Assembly: GCA_012514775.1 (NCBI GenBank)
Contig: JAAYZQ010000130.1
Coordinates: 1-40,125, forward strand
From: Anaerolineaceae bacterium
GTDB lineage: Bacteria > Chloroflexota > Anaerolineae > JAAYZQ01
Direction: 5' to 3'
Length of the DNA: 40,125 nucleotides
Shown here: piece after piece, positions 23,844 through 33,500 of the stretch
How positions within the stretch are numbered: the stretch's first letter is position 1
Layout: every line of letters starts with the position of its first letter
Position numbers and translations under genes: made by a program
The notes under the pieces: model-generated
What the model was told of the DNA's origin: nothing
The model's database searches: none
Seen by the model: the letters and a program-made list of their open reading frames with translations, nothing else

Positions 23844-25193
23844 TCAGGATAGCAACCCGGCTGCCTGCTGACGGATCTGTGCCAGGCGGCTGGCCAGCTC
23901 GGCGCGGTTCTCTTCGGCCAGGTCCTTCTCCACAAGCTCCATGAGCCCCAGCAGCTCTTCGCTGACCAGGGCGCGCCTTTCCTCCAGCAGCGCGCCCGTG
24001 CCGGCGGGATAGTCGGTCGACAGCAGCTCGTTGATGAAGCGAATCTCCTGGGGCTGGCTTTCCTCGATGACCCGCATCAGGGCATCGGCCACCCTCTGCA
24101 ATTGCTCCATGCGCTGCCTGTCGCCGGCCTGTTCGGCGGCATGCATCCTCTCGGCCAGGAGTTCCATGGTAAACTGATCGAGGCGAGGCAGATTATCGCG
24201 CACCGCCTGTTCCACGTCATCGCTGGCTGCGATCTCTTCCAGGAGGGCGCCGCTTTCCTGGGCGAGCTGTTGCATCTCGGCGTCGATCTCGGCCGAGAGC
24301 TCGAGGACCTTCTGGCGGAGCGACTTGAGGCTGCCGACCTCGTCCTGCCGGCCTGCCGCTTCCGCGGCCTCGATGCGCTCGGACAACTGCTGGTAAAAAG
24401 TATAGTCCACGAGGGGCCGGGCGACGGCCACCATGGTCTCGATGCGCGTCTCGTTGCCGGCCTGCTCGGCGGCCACCAGCTTGTCCAGGAGCTCTTCGCG
24501 CGTGACCTGGGGGCCCAGCTCGCGGATGGCCTCCTGGCGGGCGGCCACCTCCTTGCCGGCGCTGGTCCAGTCCAGCAACTGCTGCCGGAGCGTGGCCAAC
24601 TGCTGCACCGCCCCTTCCTGCCCCTGGGCCTGGGCGATCTGCAGGTTGAGACTCAGGAGCTGCAAGAACTCGTAGTCGATGACGGTGTCGTTCTCCTCGG
24701 CAATGATCCGCCGGGCGTCCTCTCCCGGTGTCCGCAGCAGTCGCTCCAGGAGATCCGTCCTGGCCCGCTGCGCTTCAAGCATCTCGCGGGTGACACCCTC
24801 GGCCTCCAGGATGGCTTCGATCATGGCGTCCAGCCGCATAAAGCTCCGCGGTCGCAGGAGGTAGGCCTTGCGCTTTTCGGCGGGCAGCGATGACATGACC
24901 CGGTTGGTCATCTCGCCGACGATGCGCTGCTGCTCGATCTCGGGCATGCCCATCTCGGGGGGCACGTGGGTAAAGAGCAGTTCCTTGTCGGGATCGTGGT
25001 AGACCAGGGGCGCGCTCAGGATGCCGCCGTGCCCACAATTGGGGCAGACTGCGACGTTGAGCTGGCCCGAAAGAAGCATGGCCCTGGCCTCCGGGTTCTG
25101 GGCAGCGTCCACGATGGTCAGAACCGGGGCGGCAAATCGGGTCTTGCAGTTTGGGCAGGTTACGGGAGCGGATTGAAAACCGGCAGCGCTCAC
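23844..25193 (-). CDS. CpXC-domain zinc-ribbon protein with long helical tail
   Basis: This 449-residue protein begins with a CpXC-type domain: CPNC (about residue 13) and a second CPNC (about 51), consistent with one zinc site, then FTHVPPEMGMPEIEQQRIVG, a segment common in that family. The remainder (about 120-449) is almost entirely helical and rich in Glu, Gln, Leu and Ala, with likely coiled coils. The function of CpXC proteins is unknown. The start is GTG at 25193, with AAAGGA 8 nt upstream. The promoter is at 25241-25269. It converges with the subtilase pair, 9 nt apart. Confidence 0.85.
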   Translation of the reverse strand: MSAAGFQSAPVTCPNCKTRFAAPVLTIVDAAQNPEARAMLLSGQLNVAVCPNCGHGGILSAPLVYHDPDKELLFTHVPPEMGMPEIEQQRIVGEMTNRVMSSLPAEKRKAYLLRPRSFMRLDAMIEAILEAEGVTREMLEAQRARTDLLERLLRTPGEDARRIIAEENDTVIDYEFLQLLSLNLQIAQAQGQEGAVQQLATLRQQLLDWTSAGKEVAARQEAIRELGPQVTREELLDKLVAAEQAGNETRIETMVAVARPLVDYTFYQQLSERIEAAEAAGRQDEVGSLKSLRQKVLELSAEIDAEMQQLAQESGALLEEIAASDDVEQAVRDNLPRLDQFTMELLAERMHAAEQAGDRQRMEQLQRVADALMRVIEESQPQEIRFINELLSTDYPAGTGALLEERRALVSEELLGLMELVEKDLAEENRAELASRLAQIRQQAAGLLS

Positions 25194-25240
25194 TATGTTC
25201 GTCCTTTCAGATGTGATGTGCGCCTCGCGCACGAGAGGTT

Positions 25241-25269
25241 AGTGTAGGATATAAGGGCCGATCTGTCAA
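25241..25269 (-). promoter_or_regulatory. Promoter of the CpXC gene
   Basis: Read on the minus strand: TTGACA (25264-25269, perfect), a 17-nt spacer and TACACT (25241-25246). The start near 25234 leaves a leader of about 41 nt before the GTG at 25193, which excludes longer in-frame starts. Confidence 0.65.
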
Positions 25270-25345
25270 ATCCCTGCAGGATGCGGATCGCTCCTACGCC
25301 GTGCAGCGGCGCGTGGCCCAACTCGCTCTACACGCTCTGCTCGAT

Positions 25346-25849
25346 CTACTCCTTTGGCTGCTCTTCGGGCCAGGCGGCGAGGCGGAAGAGCGAGTCCGTG
25401 GCGGCGTCGAGGATGGCGGCGTGGGCCTGGAGCCGGGCGCGCATGGCCTGGCGGTGATCGGCCGGCAGGGAGAGGGCGACGCCCCACTGGCCCAGGAAGG
25501 CGCCGATGCCGGCGGCGACGGTGGCCCAGGCTTCCATAACAGGGGTCGCGGGCAGGGCGCCGGCGTCCCTGACCTGGTCGACCAGCCCGGCGACGGCGGG
25601 GCCCATCGTCGCCAGGCCCAGGGCGTCGCCGCCGCGCGCCAGGTGACGGGCGCCGTCCAGGACGGCGCGCAACACCTCTTCGGCCGCCGCCGGCCCGAGC
25701 TGGAGCGCCAGGCCCAGGGCGCGGACGTAGGCGTCGAGGGCGGGGTCCAGGTCCGCAGCCTCCAGGGACAGGCCGGCGGCCTCGAGCTCGCGGTGGACAA
25801 GGGCCGCGGCCTCGCCGGCGGTGAGATCGAGGGGTTGCGGTTCGCTCAT
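25346..25849 (-). CDS. Small alpha-helical protein, function unknown
   Basis: This 167-residue protein has no signal peptide, cysteine motif or membrane segment that I can see. It is rich in Ala, Leu and Gly with alternating helices, and contains GDALGLATMGPAVAGLVD and a later WAT/WGV pair. I do not recognise a family. The ATG at 25849 overlaps the stop of the upstream membrane-protein gene by 4 nt (ATGA), so the two are translationally coupled and may act together. The gap from its end to the CpXC promoter is short and holds nothing else. Confidence 0.7.
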   Translation of the reverse strand: MSEPQPLDLTAGEAAALVHRELEAAGLSLEAADLDPALDAYVRALGLALQLGPAAAEEVLRAVLDGARHLARGGDALGLATMGPAVAGLVDQVRDAGALPATPVMEAWATVAAGIGAFLGQWGVALSLPADHRQAMRARLQAHAAILDAATDSLFRLAAWPEEQPKE

Positions 25850-26268
25850 GGGGCCGGCCTCGCCACCAGGATGTAGCTGGTCGCCAGCCGCACCAGGGCC
25901 AGGCCGCACAGGCCCAGCCCCCAGCCCAGGCTCCCGGTAGCGAGGATCACCGGGATGCCATAGACGGCCGCAAAGAACACGTAAAGGGCGTTGAGCCCCA
26001 GAACCGCCGGCCGGTTGCCGTGCCCGGCGCCGCCCGCCGCGGGCCGTCGCTCGATCTCCAGGCGGCGCAGGGCATAGACCATCAGCGGTATCTCGGCCAG
26101 GGAAAAAGCGCCAAAGGTCGCACCCAGGATCGAGGCGATGAGGGGATGGGGCAACGGCGGCTTCAGGTTGCCGCTCGTCACCAGCCAGGCGGCGACGGCG
26201 GCCAGCAGGGCAGCCAGCAGTAGCCCTCCCAGGCCGGTGAGCAACAGGTCGCGACGCAGCCTATCCAT
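25846..26268 (-). CDS. Four-helix membrane protein
   Basis: This 140-residue protein has four hydrophobic segments (about 8-30, 42-66, 88-108, 113-135) separated by short loops; a glycine-rich polar turn follows the second. A positively charged start (MDRLRRD) predicts the N-terminus inside. I do not recognise a family, though the size and layout resemble ATP synthase I / DUF-type four-helix proteins. The predicted promoter places the transcription start at or within a base or two of the ATG at 26268, so the transcript may be leaderless. It is coupled to the downstream helical-protein gene by a 4-nt overlap. Confidence 0.75.
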   Translation of the reverse strand: MDRLRRDLLLTGLGGLLLAALLAAVAAWLVTSGNLKPPLPHPLIASILGATFGAFSLAEIPLMVYALRRLEIERRPAAGGAGHGNRPAVLGLNALYVFFAAVYGIPVILATGSLGWGLGLCGLALVRLATSYILVARPAP

Positions 26269-26274
26269 GCGGTC

Positions 26275-26303
26275 ATGATAGCACAGCGGGTGGCCGTCGT
26301 CAA
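26275..26303 (-). promoter_or_regulatory. Promoter for a probably leaderless transcript
   Basis: Read on the minus strand: TTGACG (26298-26303), a 17-nt spacer and TATCAT (26275-26280). Six to seven bases after the -10 box comes the ATG at 26268 itself. This predicts little or no 5' leader for the four-helix membrane protein gene. Confidence 0.55.
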
Positions 26304-26393
26304 GCAGCGGCGGCCGGCAGCGCAACAGCTCTGTGACCCGCGCCCACCCTGCACCGCTCCCCTGCGAGCCTTCACTGCCAGGCTCTCGCCAAT

Positions 26394-26422
26394 TTGACAG
26401 CGGACGGTTGGCCTAATATAAT
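26394..26422 (+). promoter_or_regulatory. Perfect consensus sigma-70 promoter
   Basis: TTGACA (26394-26399), a 17-nt spacer and TATAAT (26417-26422), matching the consensus at all twelve positions. The start near 26429 means the ATG at 26428 cannot be the translation start and supports the GTG at 26470. Confidence 0.85.
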
Positions 26423-26469
26423 CAGGGATGGCCGCGGCCTGTGCCGGCCCGGCCAAGGAGGAGAGAGCC

Positions 26470-27432
26470 GTGAAGGATTATCGCGATCGCCGTCTTGTTC
26501 TGGTAGCCCTGGGACTGGCGCTGATCGTCGCAGGCATTGCCTGTGCCTCTCTGGGCCCCATCGAGATGTACGTCTTCTACCTCTTTTCCGAAGGCGGGCG
26601 CTTTTACTTCGAGGGGTTCCGCTTCGGGTCGTTCATGTTCGGCAACATTGCCCTGCAAGTCGCAGCCTACTACCTGGCCGCCGCACTGCTGATACCCCTG
26701 GGCTATGGTCACCTGCGCCTGCGCCGCTGGGCACGGTCGCTGACCGTGGCGCTCCTCTGGACCTGGCTCCTGCTGGGCGTGCCGCTGCTGATCATCCTGT
26801 TCTTCATGACCGTTTCGGTCAAGGGATTTAGTGCGGGTGGAGGCATTGTCTTTATCGTGCTGTTGGCCGCTTCGTACCTGGTGGTGCCCTGGCTGGGGCT
26901 CCGCTTTTACCGGGGGCGGAACGTGCGCGCCACCTTTGAGGCCCGCGACGCGGGACCATCCGCCGTCGAAGCCCGGCCCACGCCCATCCTGGTGATCTGC
27001 CTCCTGGACCTGTTCTTCCTGGTGGCCCTGCACGCGCTGCTGCTGTTCGGCGGCCTGTTCCCGGCCTTCGGAACGCTGCTCGGCGGCCTGGAGGGCGTCT
27101 ATCTCATCGACGCGGCGGTGCTGCTCCTGGGCCTGCTGCTGTGGGGCACGTGGCAGCAGCACGCCTGGGCCTGGTGGGGCTCGGTGGTCTACTATGCCCT
27201 GCTGGCGGCGACCTGGATCGTGACCTTTGCCCAAACGTCCTACGCCCAGCTGCTGGCCTGGCTGCGCCTGCCTCCCACAGAGATGGAGGCCCTGTCGGGC
27301 ATTCCGCTGCGGGGCTATGAGCTGGGGCTCTTTGTCGGGCTGCCGCTCCTGGCCTGCCTGGGCGTGATCCTCGCCTCGCGGCGGCACTTTCTGGGGATGA
27401 GCCGCACGGTTCCGGTGACACACGGGCTTTGA
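26470..27432 (+). CDS. Polytopic membrane protein, function unknown
   Basis: This 320-residue protein has about seven to eight membrane segments: one near 8-29, a pair between 55 and 110, and further ones near 120-140, 165-190, 205-225, 235-260 and 280-300. A polar loop at about 145-165 separates two halves, which may be an internal duplication. No enzyme motif or transporter signature is visible. The GTG at 26470 has an excellent ribosome binding site (AAGGAGGA, 26455-26462) and fits the consensus promoter; the in-frame ATG at 26428 sits at the transcription start and is rejected. The strong promoter suggests high expression. Confidence 0.8.
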   Translation: MKDYRDRRLVLVALGLALIVAGIACASLGPIEMYVFYLFSEGGRFYFEGFRFGSFMFGNIALQVAAYYLAAALLIPLGYGHLRLRRWARSLTVALLWTWLLLGVPLLIILFFMTVSVKGFSAGGGIVFIVLLAASYLVVPWLGLRFYRGRNVRATFEARDAGPSAVEARPTPILVICLLDLFFLVALHALLLFGGLFPAFGTLLGGLEGVYLIDAAVLLLGLLLWGTWQQHAWAWWGSVVYYALLAATWIVTFAQTSYAQLLAWLRLPPTEMEALSGIPLRGYELGLFVGLPLLACLGVILASRRHFLGMSRTVPVTHGL

Positions 27433-27552
27433 TCGACTGTTTGCCTGCCCATTTGTTGGCGCAGTTGTCGGACGGGAACCTTCGCGCCATTCCGGGCGTC
27501 TTGCATATAACAAGCTGAAACAAGGGCATCGCGGCTAGAGGAGGGCGTGGCC

Positions 27553-30500
27553 ATGGCAAAGAAGGTGATAACCTGGATCGGCCGGCATCGCGTGTTTGTT
27601 CTCGTCGCCGGCGTGCTGCTTGCCGTGGGCGCGTTGGCAGGGGTGGTAGCCGCCCTACTGTCGTGGGGCGATGCCACCGGCGGCGCCGGTGGGGTCACCA
27701 TCCCTGCCCTCGCAGACGCGGGCTCAACGGGGGGCGATCTTGTTGCAGTCTCGGCGGCGTCTCCCGGCCGGGAGGCGGGCCAGGGCGGCGCCGAGGTTCT
27801 GCCCGTCCGCCTGAGTGAGGGCAGCGCGGAGGTCCAGGAGCCGACGCCCGTTCCGGTGGCCAGCGGCGAGTCGCTGACCGAGGACCAGATCGAGCAGATC
27901 CTGGCCCGGCTGCCGGCCCTCGCCGCCGGGGCCGAGGACCAGGTTGACTTTCGCCTGCCGGCCCAGTCGCTGCCGCCGCCACGGACGGGCGAGACCGTCG
28001 ACGAGCCCTTCCCGCCGCCCCCGGCGGTGGTCACCCCCGAGGCCGTCGAGGCCGGTCCCCTGGAAGTGCTGCGCTATGCCCCCGAGGGCGAGATCCCCCT
28101 GGCCCCCTTTGTCAACGTGACCTTTAACCAGCCCATGGTACCCCTGGCGACGCTCGACGCGCTGGCGGCCGAGGACGTGCCGGTGCAATTGGAGCCGGCC
28201 CTGGACGGTACCTGGAAGTGGCTGGGCACCAGGACGCTGAGCTTCGAGTACGACTCGGCGGCCATCGACCGACTGCCCATGGCGACCGAATACGTCGTGA
28301 CGGTGCCCGCCGGGACGCGCTCGGCCACGGGCGGCACGCTGGCCGAGGCGGTGCGCTGGACCTTTCGCACGCCCCCCGCGAGCATGATCGCCAGCTATCC
28401 TTCCGGCGAGTCGCAGCCTTTGGAGCCGCTGTTCCTGGTGGCGTTCGACCAGCGAGTCACGCCCGAGGCGGTCCTGGAGACCATCCAGGTGACGGCGGAC
28501 GGCCAGGAGGTCGCGGTCAGGCTGGCGGACGCGGAAGCGGTGAGCGCCGACAAGGCGGCCCGGCGCATTGCGGAGGATGCCGGCGAGGGGCGCTGGCTGG
28601 CCTTCGTGGCCCGGGAGCTGCTGCCGGCCGACGCCGCCATTCAGGTGACGGTGGGTCCCGGCACGCCCTCGGCCGAGGGACCCCTGGTCAGCGAGGAGGC
28701 GCAGAGCTACGACTTTCGCACCTACGCGCCCCTGCGCATCGTGGATCACGGTTGCTGGTGGCGCAACGAATGCCCGCCGCTGACTCCCTTCAGCATCGAG
28801 TTCAACAACGCGCTGGACGTCGACGCCTACGAGGAGTCCATGATCCGCATCGAGCCGGCGCTGCCGGGCGCGACGGTCGACGTGGCGGGCAACAACATCA
28901 CCATTCGCGGCAGCACGGCGGGGCGCACCACCTACCGGGTCACCGTCAGCGGGTCCATCCAGGACACATTTGGGCAGACTCTGGGCGAGGACGCCCGGCT
29001 CACCTTTGAAGTGGGCCCTGCCGAGCCGGCCCTCTACGGACCGGATGAGGGGCTGGTCACGCTGGACCCGGCCCTGCAAAAGCCGGTACTGCAGATCTAT
29101 GCCGTCAACCACGACCGCCTGCGGGTCCGCGCCTACCAGGTGCAGCCCGCCGATTGGCCGGGCTTCAAAGGCTACCTGCAAGCCTACTACCGCGCGAACA
29201 GCCCGGCAGAGCCCCCCGGCCGCCGGGTGATGGACGAGGTCGTCGCAACCAAGGCCGCGGCCGACACGCTGACGGAAGTGAACCTGGACCTGGGCCCGGC
29301 TCTGGAGGGCGACCTGGGGCAACTGATCGTCGTCGTGGAGCCGGAGAAGCGGCCGCGGGCGGAGGATCGCTATCGGAACGTCGTGCATGCCTGGGTCCAG
29401 TCGACCCAGATCGGCCTCGATGCCCTGGCCGACCACAGCGAGATGGTGGTCTGGACCACGGCCCTGGCGGACGGAGCGCCCCTGCCGGGGGTGACCATCG
29501 AGATCCATGGCGGCGCCGGGTCGGCGAGCAAGGAGGTGGCCGTCACGGGAGAGGACGGCACGGCCCGGTTCGACCTGCCCGATCAGCTCACTCACCTGCT
29601 GGTCGCCCGGCGGGGCGCTGACCTGGCCATTCTGCCCAGGCACTCGCACCCCTGGAGTGACGACGGCTGGCAGGCCAGGCCGGTTCGCGACGAGCTGCGC
29701 TGGTACGTTTTCGACGACCGCGCCATGTATCGCCCCGGCGAGGAGGTACACGTCAAGGGCTGGCTGCGGCGGGTAGGGGGCCGGCAGGACGGGGATGTCG
29801 GCCTGGCCGGCGACGCGCTGCAAGGCGTGGATTACCAGTTTGTCGACCCGCAGGGCAACGAGCTGCTCTCGGGCCAGGCCCCGGTCAATGCCCTGGGCGG
29901 CTTTGACCTGGCCTTTACCGTGCCGGAGAACACCAACCTGGGGTATGCCTATCTCCAGTTCCGGGCCACGGGCAGCCTGGGCGGGCTGGATGGCCTGGAT
30001 TACGGCCACGGCGTGCAGGTGCAAGAGTTTCGCCGGCCCGAGTTCGAGGTCGTGGCGCGCAACGAGACGGCCGGGCCCTATTTCGCCGGCGGCCAGGCCA
30101 CGGTGGCGGTCGAGGCCAGCTACTATGCCGGCGGCCCGCTGCCCAATGCGGAGGTGACCTGGCGGGTCAGCACCTCGCCCAGCAACTACGCGCCGCCCAA
30201 CTGGCCCGAGTTCATCTTTGGCCGGTGGCGGCCGTGGTGGTTCGCGTACGAGCCGATGGACTACCGGGGAGGCTATCCGCCATACCCATCGCGGAAGACG
30301 ACCGTCGAGACGTTTTCGGGGATGACGGATGCCTCGGGGAGCCACTACCTGCGCCTCGATTTTGAACAGCCCGACGAGCCTCAGCCGCACAGCGTGTTGG
30401 CCGAGGCGACGGTGATGGACGTCAACCGCCAGGCCTGGGCGGGCACCACCAGCCTGCTGGTGCACCCTGCCGATCTGTACGTCGGGCTGCGCAGCGAGCG

Positions 30501-33500
30501 CACGTTCGTGCAGCGGGGCGACCCCCTGAAGATCGACCTCATCGTCGTCGACCTGGACGGCGTGCCCGAGCCCGACCGGCCCATCCACGTCCAGGCCGCC
30601 CGCCTGGAGTGGAGGACCGTGCGCGGCGCGTGGCGCCAGGAAGCCGTCGACGTTCAGGAATGCACCGTCGGCTCGACCGAGGAGCCGGTGTCGTGCACCT
30701 TCGAGACGGCGGTGGGCGGCGAGTACCAGATCACGGCGACGGTCAGCGACGCCTTTGGCCGCGAGAACGAGAGCCAGCTTACCCGCTGGGTGAGCGGCGG
30801 CCAGCGACCGCCGTCGCGCAAGGTCGAGCAGGAGACCGTGACCCTCATCCCCGACCGCGAGAGCTACCAGCCGGGCGACGTGGCCGAGATCCTGGTGCAG
30901 GCGCCGTTCAGCCCGGCCGAGGGGCTGCTGACCGTCAGCCGCAGCGGGTTCCTGTATACCGAGCAGTTTCGCATCGACGAGGGAACCGCTACTTTGCGGG
31001 TGCCCATCGACGAGGAGCACATCCCCAACCTGGAGGTGCAGGTGGACGTGGTGGGCGCCGCGCCGCGGGGTGATGACGACCAGGCCGCCGGGATGCCGCT
31101 GAGGCCGGCCTATGCCTCGGGCCAGCTCAGGCTGAGCGTGCCGCCGCTGAAGCGGACCCTGTCGCTGGCGGCGACGCCGCGCGAGAAGGAGCTGGAGCCG
31201 GGCGGTGAGACCACGATCGACGTCGTCCTGGCCGATGCCGGCGGGCAGCCGGTGGCCGGCGCGGAGCTGGCCGTGGTCGTGGTAGACGAGGCCGTCCTGG
31301 CCCTGTCCAACTACCAGTTGGCCGACCCGCTGGAGGTCTTTTACCAGGCCCGGGCCGCCCGGGTCGAGAGCCGCTACGGCCGGGCCAGCATCGTGCTGGC
31401 CAGCCCGCAGGCGCTGGAGGCAGGGGACGGCCAGGAGGTGGTCGAGACCGTCGCGGTCGAGGAGGAGGCGGCGAGGGAACTCATGTCCACCGCCGCACCG
31501 GTGCCGGCGGCGGCACCGCCCATGGAGGGTTACGACGAGGCCCAGGAAGCGCAACCGATCCACCTGCGCACGGATTTCAACCCTCTGGCGACGTTTGCCC
31601 CGGAGGTGCGCACCGACGCCGGCGGCCAGGCCCAGGTGACGGTAGCGCTGCCCGACAACCTCACCCGCTACCGGGTGATGGTCGTGGCCGTGGCCGGCAG
31701 CAATGAGTTCGGCTCGGCCGAGGCCAACCTGGTGGCGAGGCTGCCGTTGATGGTCCGGCCCTCGGCGCCGCGCTTTCTCAACTTTGGCGACCAGTTCGAG
31801 CTGCCGGTGGTGGTGCATAACCAGACCGACGAGCCCCTGACCGTCGACGTGGCGCTGCGGGCAAGCAACCTGGTGCTCACCGGCGACGCAGGCCGGCGCC
31901 TGACGGTCCCGGCCCGGGACCGGGTGGAGGTGCGGTTCCCGGCGACGACGGAAACCGCGGGCACGGCCCGGTTCCAGGTCGCGGCGGTGTCGGGCGCCTT
32001 TGCCGACGCCGCCACGGTAGAGCTGCCGGTCTATACCCCGGCCACGACGGAGGCCTTTGCCACCTATGGCGTGGTGGACGAGGGGGCCGTGGCCCAGCCG
32101 GTGGCCGCCATCGGAGATGGCGTTTACACCCAGTTCGGCGGCCTGGAGATCAGCACGTCGTCGACGGCGCTGCAAGCGCTAACCGACGCCGTTCTCTACC
32201 TGGTGTCGTACCGCTTCGAGTGCACGGAGCAACTGGCGTCGCGCATCCTGGCCGTGGCTGCCCTGCGAGACGTCCTCGAAGCCTTTTCCGCCGAGGGCCT
32301 GCCCTCGCCTGCCGAGATGGAGGCCGCCGTAGAGCGCGACATCGCGGCGCTCCAGGCCGTCCAGAACGACGATGGCGGGTTCCCCTATTGGAGCCGCGGC
32401 CGCGAATCGATCCCCTTTAACAGCATCCACGTGGCCCACGCCCTGCAGCGGGCCGAGGAGATGGATTTCCTCGTGCCGCCCGAGATGCGTGCGCGCCTCC
32501 TCGACTATCTGCGAAACATCGAGGGCCACTATCCGGCATGGTACGACAAGGACACGCGCCAGACGCTCAGCGCGTACGCTCTCTACGTCCGGGACCTGAT
32601 GGGCGATGGAGACGCGCCCAGGGCCCGGCGGCTCCTGGCCGACGCCGGCCTGGAATCGCTGTCGCTGGAGGCGGTGGCCTGGCTGTGGCAGGTCCTGGCC
32701 GACGATCCCGGCTCTGCCGGCGACGTGGAGGCCATCCAGTGGCACCTCGCCAACCGGGCCGTGGAGACGGCCGGGGCGGCCAACTTTACCACGGCGTACA
32801 GCGACCAGGCCTACCTGCTGCTCCGCTCGGACCGGCGCACCGACGCCATCGTGCTGGAAGCCATGATCGCCAACGATCGGCGGAGCGACCTGATCCCGAA
32901 AGTGGTCAACGGGCTGCTGGCCCATCGCACCGCCGGACGCTGGAACAACACCCAGGAGAACGTGTTTGTCCTGCTGGCGCTGGACCGCTACTTCAAGACG
33001 TTCGAGGCGCAGACGCCCGACTTTGTGGCGCGCCTGTGGCTGGGCGATACCTACGTGGGCGAGCACGCCTACCAGGGACGCACCGCGGAGCGGCACGAGA
33101 CCGCCATCCCCATGGCCTACCTGGCGGATGTTGGCGGGGCGACGACGGATCTGATCCTGGGCAAGGAGGGGCCGGGGCGGCTGTATTACCGCCTGGGGCT
33201 GCGCTACGCGCCCACCGACCTGGCCCTGGAGCCGCTGGACATGGGATTCGTGGTGCAGCGCAGCTACGAAGGCGTCGACGACCCGGAGGACGTGACGCGG
33301 GGCGAGGACGGGACCTGGACCATCAAGGCCGGGGCGCGGGTACGCGTGCGGCTGTCGATGGTGGCCGGCAACCGGCGCTACCACGTGGCGCTGGTGGACC
33401 CGTTGCCCGCCGGGCTCGAGATCGTCAACCCGTCGCTGGCCGTCTCGGGGTCGGTGCCGCAGGACCCGAACGCTGCGGGCTATCGCTACGGCTGGTGGTG

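Noticed and set aside
26428..26469. ATG 26428 as the start of the polytopic membrane protein
   Set aside because: It lies at the predicted transcription start and has no ribosome binding site, whereas GTG 26470 has an excellent one.
27481..27511. A promoter upstream of the macroglobulin gene (TATAAC at 27506)
   Set aside because: No acceptable -35 box lies at 16-18 nt spacing, so the call was too weak to list.
27724..32175. A 1483-codon open frame on the minus strand opposite the alpha-2-macroglobulin gene
   Set aside because: It is rich in Arg, Gly, His and Gln, has no domain and mirrors a clear macroglobulin gene.
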